Assembly (NCBI RefSeq): GCF_007990525.1
Contig: NZ_AP019823.1
Location: forward strand, 310,001-374,000
DNA from: Leptotrichia hofstadii
GTDB taxonomy: Bacteria > Fusobacteriota > Fusobacteriia > Fusobacteriales > Leptotrichiaceae
Length of the DNA stretch: 64,000 bases
Direction: 5' to 3'
Shown: positions 9,469 through 18,843 of the stretch, piece by piece
Numbering within the stretch: the stretch's first letter is position 1
How the letters are laid out: every line of letters starts with the position of its first letter
Program-made: the position numbers and the translations under genes
Notes under the pieces: model-generated
The model's database searches: none
Seen by the model: the letters and a program-made list of their open reading frames with translations, nothing else
What the model was told of the DNA's origin: nothing

Positions 9469-10125
9469 ATGGATAAAATATGTCAAAATTATAAAAATAG
9501 CTTATATTCAGGATTGTCAAAAATAGGAAAATGCCTGTCCAGTGAAAAAAGAATCGAAATATTGGATTTGCTAGTTCAAGGGGCAAAAACTGTAGAGAGC
9601 ATTTCAAATGAAACGGGAATGAGCATTGCAAACACTTCAAGACATTTACAAATTTTAAAGGATGGAAACTTAGTTATTAGCGAAAAAAAGGGGAATTATG
9701 TTGTTTATGAAATCGCAAATACACAAATAATTGACTTGGTGTATCTTCTGATTGGGGTAGGAGAGCAGCAGCTGGCAGATATTCAGCGGATACACAATGA
9801 ATTTAATGACAGCTGCATGAAAATCCGTCCAATTACTTTGGAGCAGGCTTACGAAATGGTAAAAAGTAAAGAAACTTTAATAATAGATTTACGTCCAGAA
9901 GATGAATTTAATTCAAGCCATATAGAAAACGCAATAAATATTCCAATGAAAAATCTTGAAGAAAATCTGAAAAAATTGCCTAAAAACAAGGAAATAATTG
10001 TTTACTGCAGAGGGCGGAACTGTGCCTATGCGAATCTTGCTTCCAAATTTTTGAATGATAATGGATTTCATGCTTACAGCTTGAATCAAAGTTATTATGA
10101 TTGGAAAAAATATGATAATTTTTGA
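9469..10125 (+). CDS. ArsR-family regulator fused to a rhodanese domain
   Basis: A 218-residue fusion. Residues about 15-95 are a winged helix-turn-helix of ArsR type (recognition helix in ANTSRHLQIL). Residues about 120-215 are a rhodanese domain with an active-site loop CRGRNC whose Cys180 would carry a persulfide. Such fusions are thought to sense sulfur species, the rhodanese cysteine handling sulfane sulfur. It is divergent from trxA with a 22-bp palindrome between them. AAAGGAG lies before the ATG. Domain calls are secure; the regulated genes are inferred. Confidence 0.88.
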   Translation: MDKICQNYKNSLYSGLSKIGKCLSSEKRIEILDLLVQGAKTVESISNETGMSIANTSRHLQILKDGNLVISEKKGNYVVYEIANTQIIDLVYLLIGVGEQQLADIQRIHNEFNDSCMKIRPITLEQAYEMVKSKETLIIDLRPEDEFNSSHIENAINIPMKNLEENLKKLPKNKEIIVYCRGRNCAYANLASKFLNDNGFHAYSLNQSYYDWKKYDNF

Positions 10126-10146
10126 GTTTGATTTTAAAAATAAGAA

Positions 10147-10189
10147 AGAGACTATTTCAAAAAAAATTCTGAGACAGTCTCTATTTTTT
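10147..10189. terminator. Terminator shared by arsR-rhodanese and nucleotidase genes
   Basis: AGAGACT (10147-10153) / AGTCTCT (10176-10182) stem, with a T7 run on the plus strand and a T-rich run on the minus strand. Confidence 0.75.
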
Positions 10190-11982
10190 TAATATTTAAA
10201 TTTTACATTTGAAGATTCAGGTCTTCCAACTGATTTTTTCTCTTTAACATAGTTTATAAATGCTGTTTCAACACCTAAATGTGTATTTACACCTTCTCTT
10301 CCAGGAGTTGAAGTAATTTTACCAAAAGTTGTATATCCGTCTTTTCCTGCCGCAACATATGAATTTGTTCCTACAGTATAAGTTTTTCCTGCATCAATTG
10401 GAACCCATTTATTTGTTTTTGCATCAAGTACTTCCACTTTTTTAACTCTTGTTCCAAGACTTCCTGCCTTAGTTGCCTCAAATCTTATTGCAGCTCCATA
10501 AGGGAATGCTCCTGAAGATCCTCCGTCAAGAGCAAAATTCAATGAATCTTCGATTACTTGCTTTATTTCTGCACCATTCATTTTCAGGATATAGATTGTA
10601 TTGGAAGTAAATGGAAGGAGTGTATATGCATCATCATATGAAATTTTTCCTGGAGTTAAAGATATTCTTGTTCCTCCTGAATTCATTATTACCATATCAA
10701 TATTACCTGTTCCCATATTTTTAAGCATATGCAGAACTGTTTCAGATACAAGTGTTGTAGCTAAAGATCCCTCAGGATTTTTATCATTAGGAATTCTGTT
10801 TGCTGATCCACCAGGAATTTCCTGTGTTATATTTCCTATTTCCTTTTTACCAAGCTCATTCTTTTCCTTTTTATATCTTTCAAGAACTTTCTGTGCAGTT
10901 GGATCTTCTTTTACAAATTTTATATCTTTACGGCTGTTTACATATTTGATAATATCTTCTCTTTCTTTTCCTTGAAGTTCGCTTTTTTCACCTTTATCAT
11001 TTTTAACTTCAAATGAGCTATCACCAATAACTATTGTAGGCTCTGCTTTTAGTTCAGTTATTACACCTTTATCATTAAATTTAACCTTCATATTTCCTAC
11101 CAGATGAGAGTAGCTCCATGCTTCTGCAACATATACAGGTTCTCCTGCTGGAGACATTATTTTTTTAGGATATTCTGCAACAGGTTTTAATCCATATTCT
11201 GTATAACTTTCTCCCAATAGATAGTGAGTGTCTCCCGTAATAATAACATCTATTCCAGAAACTTTTTCAGCGATTTCAAGATTTTTTTCGTATCCTGCAT
11301 GTGATAAGAAAATTATCTTATTAAGTCCTTTGGCTTGAAGTTCTGCTACCATTTTTTTAGCTGTTTCAACTTCATCATGGAATTTTATATCTTTTCCTGG
11401 ACTTGAAGATTCGACGGTTTTTCCTACTACGTCTAATCCTACAATGGCAACATCTTGTCCATCTATTTTTCTAATTACATAAGGAGTCCATTTTCCCTCC
11501 AGTATGCTTCCCTTATCAGGAACAACATTCGCTGAAACTACTGGTACTTTTAATTCATCAAGAAAGTTTTTTAAGACAGTATTACCATCATCAAATTCAT
11601 GATTTCCCAAAGCAAATAAATCAAAATGTCCTACATTCATAAGTGCCGCATCAGCTTTTCCTTTAAACAAAGTATAATACAATGTTCCAGAAAGAGCATC
11701 TCCTGCGTGCAATACTAGGCTATTTTTACTGGATTTTTTTAAATCTGCGATTCTTTGAATCATTCTTGGCATTCCACCAACGTTGACAGTAACTTTTTTC
11801 CCATTAAGAACTAAGTCCATTTTTTCTTCTTCAAGATGTGAATGGTGATCATTAATGTGTATTAAATTCAGCTCCAATGTTTTAGCAGAAAGTTTGCTTT
11901 TTGAAGCAGTTTTTTTTCTAGTTGCTCCCATAGCTGATATGCTTATAGCTGCAGCGAGTCCTAATAAAATTAATTTTTTCAT
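10189..11982 (-). CDS. Secreted 5'-nucleotidase / 2',3'-cyclic phosphodiesterase
   Basis: A 597-residue UshA/CpdB-type enzyme that releases phosphate and nucleosides in the periplasm. The signal peptide ends about SAMGA (residue 20). The N-terminal metallophosphatase domain shows HINDHHSHL and GNHEFDDG metal-binding motifs and a later DTHYLLG; the C-terminal 5'-nucleotidase domain (about residues 370-560) carries MNSGGTRIS and the substrate-binding region after it. AGGAGG sits 5 bases before the ATG. The exact substrate (nucleotide or cyclic nucleotide) cannot be told from the sequence. Confidence 0.92.
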   Translation of the reverse strand: MKKLILLGLAAAISISAMGATRKKTASKSKLSAKTLELNLIHINDHHSHLEEEKMDLVLNGKKVTVNVGGMPRMIQRIADLKKSSKNSLVLHAGDALSGTLYYTLFKGKADAALMNVGHFDLFALGNHEFDDGNTVLKNFLDELKVPVVSANVVPDKGSILEGKWTPYVIRKIDGQDVAIVGLDVVGKTVESSSPGKDIKFHDEVETAKKMVAELQAKGLNKIIFLSHAGYEKNLEIAEKVSGIDVIITGDTHYLLGESYTEYGLKPVAEYPKKIMSPAGEPVYVAEAWSYSHLVGNMKVKFNDKGVITELKAEPTIVIGDSSFEVKNDKGEKSELQGKEREDIIKYVNSRKDIKFVKEDPTAQKVLERYKKEKNELGKKEIGNITQEIPGGSANRIPNDKNPEGSLATTLVSETVLHMLKNMGTGNIDMVIMNSGGTRISLTPGKISYDDAYTLLPFTSNTIYILKMNGAEIKQVIEDSLNFALDGGSSGAFPYGAAIRFEATKAGSLGTRVKKVEVLDAKTNKWVPIDAGKTYTVGTNSYVAAGKDGYTTFGKITSTPGREGVNTHLGVETAFINYVKEKKSVGRPESSNVKFKY

Positions 11983-12016
11983 ATTTCCTCCTCAAAATTT
12001 TTTATTTTTCAATATG

Positions 12017-12044
12017 ATTATATCCTGACTTTAAAAAAAATCAA
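12017..12044 (-). promoter_or_regulatory. Promoter of the 5'-nucleotidase gene
   Basis: Minus-strand TTGATT (12044-12039), 16-base spacer, TATAAT (12022-12017). The spacer plus -10 closely resembles the region before the neighbouring secreted-protein gene at 12692-12715. Confidence 0.6.
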
Positions 12045-12169
12045 GAATAATTTAATATTTTTAAGTATATTCAAACTTCTTGAAAATTGAATCGGTAAAA
12101 ATTAAACAAACTTAGGGATTGAGTAAATAATAACTTTCAAATTCAGCTTTAAAGCAGCTTTATTATAAT

Positions 12170-12580
12170 TTATTTATCTAAATAATTTTCTCTTATTAAA
12201 TCAAAATATTTATTTAATGATGCAGAACCAAAATCGTTTAGCCATTCCTGCTTTGGAATTGTGCAGTATTTGGAATAATATTTTGTGGTAACATTTATAG
12301 GATTTGTTTCGTTTACAAATAAACCTTCTTCCTGTATTATTCTTCCATAAGTGCTTAAAGACGAATTAAATGTATCTATCATTTTCGTATGTTTATTGTC
12401 TTCGTGAAATGAACGAAGTAATACCTGTTTTATAATAAACCTGCACCGAAAGTCTCCTGGAAATATTTCTGGAACATTTTTAAAAGTGTAGTCAAATTTC
12501 TTATCTGTAAACGGATCTTTTATATTTCCAAACGAAACTATACTCACCATTAAAAATAAATACACTGCCACTTTTTTCAT
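12170..12580 (-). CDS. Secreted protein, unknown function
   Basis: A 136-residue protein with a signal peptide (cleavage near VSFG, about residue 18) and two mature cysteines that could form a disulphide. No recognised domain. It lies upstream of the 5'-nucleotidase gene on the same strand, separated by about 190 bases that contain that gene's own promoter. AAAGGA lies about 11 bases before the ATG. Confidence 0.65.
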   Translation of the reverse strand: MKKVAVYLFLMVSIVSFGNIKDPFTDKKFDYTFKNVPEIFPGDFRCRFIIKQVLLRSFHEDNKHTKMIDTFNSSLSTYGRIIQEEGLFVNETNPINVTTKYYSKYCTIPKQEWLNDFGSASLNKYFDLIRENYLDK

Positions 12581-12888
12581 AAATAACCATCCTTTCTTTT
12601 TTATTCAAAAAACTATATTCAACTCATTAAAATAGAATTTTGTATGATGTGTTCATAACTTTTGAATTTAGTTTTAAAATGTTATCATTATATTATAACC
12701 TGATTTTAAAAAAATGCACATAAATTTTTTGAAATTAAAAAAAATATACTAAAAATATATATTTCTAAAATAAAGGCGTTTATTTTTTAGATAATTAGAA
12801 AAAAGGCAAAAAATAGCATAAATTGATAAAAGAATCAAAATATTTTGATATTTTTACAAATTACATGCTAAAAAGTGCAAAAAAATGC

Positions 12889-12916
12889 TTGACTTTGTGA
12901 AAATTAAAGTTATAAT
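12889..12916 (+). promoter_or_regulatory. PTS promoter
   Basis: TTGACT (12889-12894), 16-base spacer, TATAAT (12911-12916). Confidence 0.7.
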
Positions 12917-12934
12917 ATTAAAAAGGAATTATGT

Positions 12935-12950
12935 GAAACTAATTGAAACT
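12935..12950 (+). promoter_or_regulatory. GAAAC-box operator candidate, PTS promoter
   Basis: GAAACTAATT then GAAACT: two direct boxes exactly 10 bp apart, starting 19 bases after the -10. The same GAAACTAATT occurs 17 bases after the -10 of the aldolase gene (20151-20160), and GAAAC boxes with the same period follow the activase promoter. A DeoR regulator is encoded next to the PTS gene. Confidence 0.5.
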
Positions 12951-13110
12951 AAAAATAATGTTTGGTTAGAAAATAAAAATAGTTGAAAATAATAGATAAC
13001 TGTTTTAAAATAGATAGAAAATTTTAATAGTGTGGCACAAAATATAGAAGTTATATAAATTTTAGAGCAGTTTGAAAAATTTAATATTATAATTTTATTT
13101 GGAGGATGTT

Positions 13111-15318
13111 ATGAACAAGAACAAGAAAGAAAATCAGATTTTTCTTACGTTGCAGACAATAGGAAGAGCGTTCTTCCTGCCAGTTTCGATTTTACCAGTT
13201 GCTGGATTATTGCTGGGTTTAGGTGCCTCATTTACAAATCCTAAGACAATAGCATTTTATCATTTAGATGGATTGCTTGCACAAGGGACACCTATGAATT
13301 ATGTCCTTACTGTGATGAATAACGTTGGACTTGCAGTATTTGCTAATTTGCCTTTGATATTTGCGATGGCAGTAGCATTGGGAATGGCGAAAAAAGAAAA
13401 AGGAGTTGCGGTGCTCTCTTCTGGACTTTCGTTTATAATAATGCACACGACTATTAAAACGTTATTGGTATTTAGTGGCAAAATTTTGCCAGATGGAACT
13501 GTTTCGGAAAAAGTGCTGGATGGTGCGATAAGTTCCGTGCTTGGGATACAAACGCTTGAAATGGGAGTGTTTGGAGGAATTGTAGTAGGACTTGGAGTTG
13601 CATTTCTGCATAATAGATTTTATAAGACAAAACTTCCTGCGGCAATATCATTTTTTTCAGGAGTTAGATTTGTGCCGATTATATGTACGTTTGCTTATAT
13701 TGTTGTAGGATTTATTTCCTTTGCGATTTGGCCAGTTATTCAACAGGGAATATTCTCAATTGGAAGAGTTGTAACAGGTTCGGGGGACATTGGAATATTT
13801 ATTTTTGGATTTATGGAAAGAATATTGATACCTTTTGGACTTCATCACATCTGGTACATTCCATTCTGGCAAACAGGGCTGGGTGGAAGTGCAATGATAG
13901 ACGGAACAATGGTTTCAGGGGCACAGAACATATTCTTTGCAGAATTGGTATCGCCAAATACTACACGTTTTAGCATAGACGCGGCTAAATTTATGACAGG
14001 GAAGTATTCATTTATGATGGGTGGACTTCCAGGAGCAGCTCTTGCAATGTACCATTGTGCAAAACCAAATAAAAAGAAAATAGTTGGAGGATTGCTGCTT
14101 TCAGCAGCTTTAACAAGTTTTCTTACAGGGATTACGGAGCCTATTGAATTTACATTTTTATTCGTAGCACCTTTTGTATTTGTTGTTCATTGTATTTTTG
14201 CGGGAATTTCATTTGCACTTATGAGAATACTTGATATAGCGATAGGAACAACGTTTTCATGTGGATTAATAGACTTCACATTATATGGAATTTTGCCGGG
14301 AAGTTCAAAAACGCACTGGATTAGATTATTGCCGATATTTGTAATATATTTTGTACTTTACTATTTCTTCTTTAAATTTGTTATACAAAAATGGAATTTA
14401 AAAACTCCAGGAAGAGAAGACGATGATGAAGATACGAAATTATATACAAAAGATGATTATAATACTATGAGAGATAGTAGAAAACAAGGAGCAATAACGG
14501 AAGACACAGTTTCACAAGCAATTATAGATGGACTTGGAGGACTTGATAATTTTGGTGATGTTACGTGCTGTGCAACCAGACTGAGAATGCGTGTAAATAA
14601 TATGGATTTAGTAAATGAAGCGGCATTAAAGCGTACAGGAGCAATGGGAGTTATCAAAAAAGGCAGTGGAATTCAAGTTGTATACGGACCAACTGTGTCA
14701 GTTATTAAAAGTAATTTGACAGAATATATTGAAAAAATAAAAGAACACGGTATGGAAGCTTCATTTGCAGAAGAAAAATCAGGAAGAAATATAGATTTGA
14801 ATGTTTTGAACTTGAGTGAAGACAGTGTGAATGAAAATTATGAATCGTTAGAGGCAATAAATCAGATAATTGCTCCATATAAAGGTAAAATCTATGATAT
14901 TGAAAACATTAGTGACAAAATTTTTAATACAAAAGTTCTTGGAGATGGTTTTGCGATAGAAATTGAAGGCGATGAAATAATCGCTCCAACTGACGGAACA
15001 GTAGTAAATGTTTATACAACAGAACATGCCTTTATTATACAGGATAAATTTGGACATAATATTTTGATACATGTTGGACTTGGAACATCTGGATTAAATG
15101 GCGAGGGTATAAAATTATTTAAGAAAATAGGAGATACAGTTAAAAAAGGCGAAAAAATTGGTACATTAGATAGAAATGCGATAACAAAAGCAGGAATTTC
15201 ATTAATTTCACCTGTAACTTTCTTAAATGTAGACAAGGCAAAATATGGTATAAAAGTTGAAAAAGCTGGAAATGTGAAAGCTGGAGAAGAAACAGTTATA
15301 TTTATAACTAAAAAATAA
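13111..15318 (+). CDS. PTS glucose-family transporter, EIICBA fusion
   Basis: Imports and phosphorylates a sugar. Residues about 10-430 form the EIIC membrane channel (HHIWYIPFW and ITEPIEFTF motifs of the glucose superfamily); about 455-545 is EIIB with the phosphocysteine in CCATRLR (Cys487 by alignment); about 590-735 is EIIA with His639 and His654, spaced 15 residues as in E. coli IIA-Glc. The start is ATG 13111 after GGAGG. Its substrate cannot be read directly. The context of a YbiW-type ring-opening enzyme and an FSA-type aldolase suggests 1,5-anhydroglucitol or a related sugar, but plain glucose or maltose remains possible. Confidence 0.9.
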   Translation: MNKNKKENQIFLTLQTIGRAFFLPVSILPVAGLLLGLGASFTNPKTIAFYHLDGLLAQGTPMNYVLTVMNNVGLAVFANLPLIFAMAVALGMAKKEKGVAVLSSGLSFIIMHTTIKTLLVFSGKILPDGTVSEKVLDGAISSVLGIQTLEMGVFGGIVVGLGVAFLHNRFYKTKLPAAISFFSGVRFVPIICTFAYIVVGFISFAIWPVIQQGIFSIGRVVTGSGDIGIFIFGFMERILIPFGLHHIWYIPFWQTGLGGSAMIDGTMVSGAQNIFFAELVSPNTTRFSIDAAKFMTGKYSFMMGGLPGAALAMYHCAKPNKKKIVGGLLLSAALTSFLTGITEPIEFTFLFVAPFVFVVHCIFAGISFALMRILDIAIGTTFSCGLIDFTLYGILPGSSKTHWIRLLPIFVIYFVLYYFFFKFVIQKWNLKTPGREDDDEDTKLYTKDDYNTMRDSRKQGAITEDTVSQAIIDGLGGLDNFGDVTCCATRLRMRVNNMDLVNEAALKRTGAMGVIKKGSGIQVVYGPTVSVIKSNLTEYIEKIKEHGMEASFAEEKSGRNIDLNVLNLSEDSVNENYESLEAINQIIAPYKGKIYDIENISDKIFNTKVLGDGFAIEIEGDEIIAPTDGTVVNVYTTEHAFIIQDKFGHNILIHVGLGTSGLNGEGIKLFKKIGDTVKKGEKIGTLDRNAITKAGISLISPVTFLNVDKAKYGIKVEKAGNVKAGEETVIFITKK

Positions 15319-15330
15319 TCAGTTCAATTA

Positions 15331-15358
15331 AACCTCTATAATAATATAGAGGTTTTTA
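15331..15358 (+). terminator. PTS terminator
   Basis: AACCTCTATA / TATAGAGGTT with a 4-base loop, then TTTATATA. Confidence 0.8.
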
Positions 15359-15427
15359 TATACATTATTGAATTGTAGTCCGTAATAATTTTAGTGGATA
15401 TTAATTAAAATTTATAAAAAGTTTTTC

Positions 15428-15456
15428 TTGAAAAATTTTCTAATATTCGATAGAAT
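15428..15456 (+). promoter_or_regulatory. deoR-type regulator promoter
   Basis: TTGAAA (15428-15433), 17-base spacer, TAGAAT (15451-15456). It overlaps the 5' end of the open frame, which supports the later start at 15488. Confidence 0.65.
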
Positions 15457-15487
15457 AAAAAATAACATAAAGATTGGATATGATAAA

Positions 15488-16237
15488 ATGCTGAAAAATG
15501 AAAGACAAGATATAATTTTAATGAAACTTAATAACAAAGGTAAAGTTGTAGTTGGAGAACTTGCGATTGATTTGTCGGTTTCTGAAGATACGATAAGAAG
15601 AGATCTCGCTGAAATGGATTCAAAGGGACTGTTAAAAAGAGTTTTTGGAGGAGCATTGCCTTTAAACAGATATGCTTTGAACTACACAGAAAGGGAAAAT
15701 TTTGAGCCTGAATTAAAATACGAACTGGCATTGAAAGGAGTAAAACTTCTAAAAGATGGCCAATTAGTGGCAATAGACGGAAGTACTACAAATTTGCAGC
15801 TTGCAAGGGCAATTCCTGTAAATTTATCATTAACAGTAATTACAAACAGCCTTACTATAGCAAGTGAACTTTCTAATCATAAAAATATAGAAATAATAAT
15901 GGTTGGAGGGAATTTGTTTCAAAAGATTATGACCAATGTGGGAGATTTGGCGGTGGAGCAGATAAAGGAATATTATCCAGATATTTGTTTTATGGGAGCC
16001 TATGCAATTCATCCAGTTATGGGAATAACAAGCCCTTATGAAAAGGAAGTCAGTGTAAAACGTCAGTTTATAAAGTCTTCAAGCAGAGTTGTGACGTTAA
16101 TTATACCAAATAAATTTAATGTAATAATGCCTTATAAAGTATGTGATATGGTAGATGTTACAACAATTATAACAGATAAGAGCGTATCAGAAGAGATACT
16201 GAAAGAGTATGAAAAAATAGGAATTGAATGCATTTAA
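15488..16237 (+). CDS. DeoR-family sugar regulator
   Basis: A 249-residue regulator: an N-terminal DeoR helix-turn-helix (residues about 15-55, SVSEDTIRRDL recognition helix followed by the RVFGGA end of the domain) and a C-terminal sugar-phosphate-binding domain of the ribose-isomerase-like fold (about 75-230, DGSTTNLQLA then NSLTIASEL). I choose ATG 15488, giving normal length and the usual MLKNERQ beginning; a promoter overlaps the upstream extension. It lies between the PTS and the glycyl radical enzyme genes, so it is the likely reader of the GAAAC boxes and of a phosphorylated sugar made by the PTS. Confidence 0.88.
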   Translation: MLKNERQDIILMKLNNKGKVVVGELAIDLSVSEDTIRRDLAEMDSKGLLKRVFGGALPLNRYALNYTERENFEPELKYELALKGVKLLKDGQLVAIDGSTTNLQLARAIPVNLSLTVITNSLTIASELSNHKNIEIIMVGGNLFQKIMTNVGDLAVEQIKEYYPDICFMGAYAIHPVMGITSPYEKEVSVKRQFIKSSSRVVTLIIPNKFNVIMPYKVCDMVDVTTIITDKSVSEEILKEYEKIGIECI

Positions 16238-16240
16238 CTG

Positions 16241-16260
16241 AGAGGCTGATGCCTCTTTTA
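16241..16260 (+). terminator. Terminator after the DeoR gene
   Basis: Short stem AGAGGC / GCCTCT with a 4-base loop and TTTTA after it. Confidence 0.55.
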
Positions 16261-16321
16261 AAATTATCAAATATATCAGTAAATACCTAAAAAATATGAA
16301 TTTAATTTCCTTATAAAAAAT

Positions 16322-16360
16322 AAAAAAATACAAGAAGCCTAAAATTACTAGCTTCTTGTA
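16322..16360 (-). terminator. Terminator of the activase-GRE operon
   Basis: Perfect stem TACAAGAAGC / GCTTCTTGTA (16329-16338 and 16351-16360); on the minus strand it is followed by a run of seven T. Confidence 0.9.
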
Positions 16361-16402
16361 TAGAGAAAACTTATATATAAAAATTATCTAAAAGATAAAT
16401 GT

Positions 16403-18805
16403 TTATATTCTTTGTTCTGTTCTTGAAATAATATCATTCTGTGTAGTTCTGTCAAGTGTAACAAATTGAGCACAGTATCCAGCCACTCTTACAATAATGT
16501 CTCTATGTTTTTCAGGTTCAACTTGTGCTTGTTTTAATGTTTTTCCTGAAATAATGTTAAATTGTATATGCCATCCTTTTGAACTTATAAATGATTTTAT
16601 TACATTTACAAATTTTTCAAACTGTTCTGGAGTATTTACCAATTCTGGTGAATATTTTTGATTTAATAATTGTCCACCTGTAATCATCAGAGTTGGCAAT
16701 TTATTTACAGAATTTAATACTGCTGTAGGACCGTTTGTGTCAGTTCCCTGAGTTGGAGAACCTCCTTCTGCTGCAGGAGTATAAGCGTATCTTCCGTCTG
16801 GAGTGGCACCGCTCACTGTTCCCATTGGTACATTTGAAGAAATTCCAGATGTTGAAACTCCATAACCACCGTTTATTGGTCCTCTTCCGTATCTTGTATT
16901 ATGGTATTTTTGAATTTCATCAATGTATGTCCAGTAGATATTTGTAGCAAATTCATCCACTTCATCAATATCATTACCGTATTTAGGTACTTCTAACAAT
17001 ATTTTTCTGATTCTTTCCCCATTTTCACCTTCGTAGTTTGTTTGCAGAGCATTGTAAACTTCTTCTTTTGTTAAGATTTTGTTATCAAAAACAGTAGTTT
17101 TTAGAGCGTATAGTGAATTTGCAGCATTTGCAATTCCCACTTGAAGTCCTGAAATGATGTCATAAACAGCTCCACCTTCTTTTGCGGAAAGTCCTCTGCC
17201 GATACAGTCGTCAATAAGGCTTGATAATAAAATGTCAGGGAATTCTTCCAAATGTGTGTCAGACAATGCGTCAAGCGCAACAGACAGTTTTGTATAGTGT
17301 TTCATATATTTTTTCCATGCTTCCCATAAATCATCGTAAGTTTCATAGTCAGTCAGTTTTCCGGCTTTTAGCAATTGAAGTCCAGTTCTAGCGTCATAAC
17401 CGTCATTTAATACAAGTTCAGTTGCTTTTACAAAGTTTAAGAAAGTCATTCCTGTACATCTGTATCCCCATTTTCCAGGAACAGCAACTTCCACACATCC
17501 AACCATTGAATAATTGTAGGCATCTTCAATTTTTACGCCTTTGTTTAACAGTGCAGGAACTATTATTTCATCTGTATGCATTGCAGGCATTCCATAACCT
17601 GTTGCTGCTACTTCGGCACATTTTCTAATAAATTTTTCTGGAGAATTTATGTGAAATCTTGCTGACAGGTTTGGCTGTGTAAGTTTATTTTCTCCGACAC
17701 TTTCTAAAATCAGATAGCTTAATTCATTTGTAGAATCTTTTCCGCTTGGAGTTGATCCTCCTATTGTAACATTTTGATAAGTTGGATAACCTGCACCATA
17801 ACCAGAATGCGAAGTTGAACGGACTTTTATTACAGAGTAAAGTTTTACCCATAGACATTGCAGCATTTCTTTTGCAAATTCCCTGTCTAAATCGCCTTCC
17901 AGTACATCTTTTTTGTAAAGAGGATACAAATACTGATCCACTCTTCCAAGAGAAGCTGAATGTCCGTTGCTTTCAATCTGAATTACTAAATGAATAAACC
18001 AGATTGCCTGTACTCCTTCCCAGAATGTCTGAGCAGGATTTTCAGGTACGTTTAGACAGTTTTTTTGAATTTGAAGTAATTCTTCTTTTCTTTGTGGATC
18101 AGTTTCCTTTTCAGCAAGTTCCTTTGCCAAATTTGCAAATCTATGAGCAAAGTCGATAGTTGCCTGTGCCACAATTTGTACAGCTTTTAAGAAATCAATT
18201 TTATTGTATCCGCCATAAACTGTAATGTCTACTTTTTCCATAGAAGCCTTAGCTTCTTCAATTACACCTTTTAGTCCTTTTGTCAAAACCTTTTTAAAAT
18301 CAGGTACAATATGTCCGTCACCAGAAGTCATATTTCCTTCACCGTGAATAATTTTTGCGATTCCAGCTTCTTTTATTTCCTGTGGCATCTGAGCGTGCGC
18401 TCTATCTTTTAATGTTTTTCCACGCCACCATTCGCATATTTCCAAAAGTTCAGGAATTTCTTCTTCAGGAATTCTGAATTTATCTCCGTCTCTATGGTCA
18501 AAGTTTCCTTTTTCCTTGATTTCATCAACAATCCAATCTACTGCATATTCTGGGAAAAGAGGTGCTGTTCTTTCATCAACAGACTGATTTCCCACAATAA
18601 GTTCTCCATCTTTTATGTATATTGTCATATTTTCTAAAATTTCTTTAACTGCATAAGCACGAACAATGTATTTTGATTTTCCTTCATGTTCTTTGTATGC
18701 TTTTGTCAAAAGTCTTCCTCTTTCGACACTGACACCAGGAAATTTTGATAAAGCCGATTCTCTTAATTTTTTTACTCTTTCACTTTTTAAAACAAATTCT
18801 CTCAT
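16403..18805 (-). CDS. Glycyl radical enzyme of the YbiW/PflD type (not true PFL)
   Basis: An 800-residue glycyl radical enzyme. The radical glycine is Gly776 in RVAGY near the C-terminus. The active site is GCVEV with thiyl Cys437 and Glu439, the C-x-E arrangement of C-O cleaving eliminases; true pyruvate formate-lyase has two adjacent cysteines. The region KWGYRCTGM, the WWRG motif and EGNMTSGD match E. coli YbiW as I recall it, better than PflD. YbiW was reported to open 1,5-anhydroglucitol-6-phosphate to 1-deoxyfructose-6-phosphate. The start is ATG 18805: GGAGG lies 8 bases upstream and overlaps the earlier TTG at 18820. It follows its activase gene by 38 bases. Confidence 0.88.
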   Translation of the reverse strand: MREFVLKSERVKKLRESALSKFPGVSVERGRLLTKAYKEHEGKSKYIVRAYAVKEILENMTIYIKDGELIVGNQSVDERTAPLFPEYAVDWIVDEIKEKGNFDHRDGDKFRIPEEEIPELLEICEWWRGKTLKDRAHAQMPQEIKEAGIAKIIHGEGNMTSGDGHIVPDFKKVLTKGLKGVIEEAKASMEKVDITVYGGYNKIDFLKAVQIVAQATIDFAHRFANLAKELAEKETDPQRKEELLQIQKNCLNVPENPAQTFWEGVQAIWFIHLVIQIESNGHSASLGRVDQYLYPLYKKDVLEGDLDREFAKEMLQCLWVKLYSVIKVRSTSHSGYGAGYPTYQNVTIGGSTPSGKDSTNELSYLILESVGENKLTQPNLSARFHINSPEKFIRKCAEVAATGYGMPAMHTDEIIVPALLNKGVKIEDAYNYSMVGCVEVAVPGKWGYRCTGMTFLNFVKATELVLNDGYDARTGLQLLKAGKLTDYETYDDLWEAWKKYMKHYTKLSVALDALSDTHLEEFPDILLSSLIDDCIGRGLSAKEGGAVYDIISGLQVGIANAANSLYALKTTVFDNKILTKEEVYNALQTNYEGENGERIRKILLEVPKYGNDIDEVDEFATNIYWTYIDEIQKYHNTRYGRGPINGGYGVSTSGISSNVPMGTVSGATPDGRYAYTPAAEGGSPTQGTDTNGPTAVLNSVNKLPTLMITGGQLLNQKYSPELVNTPEQFEKFVNVIKSFISSKGWHIQFNIISGKTLKQAQVEPEKHRDIIVRVAGYCAQFVTLDRTTQNDIISRTEQRI

Positions 18806-18843
18806 TATCTTATCCTCCAAATTTTATTATTTACTTAAATTTT

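Larger units (their letters stand above)
12581..13110. other. Long divergent intergenic region before the PTS gene
   Basis: Contains a minus-strand TATAAT (12697-12692) for the secreted-protein gene and the PTS promoter at 12889-12916. The PTS transcript would have a leader of about 190 bases with two GAAACT boxes 10 bp apart. I see no ribonucleic antiterminator-type hairpin and no open reading frame. Confidence 0.6.

Noticed and set aside
16403-18805. Annotation as classic pyruvate formate-lyase
   Set aside because: True PFL has two adjacent active-site cysteines; this enzyme has GCVEV with a C-x-E pair and YbiW-like segments.
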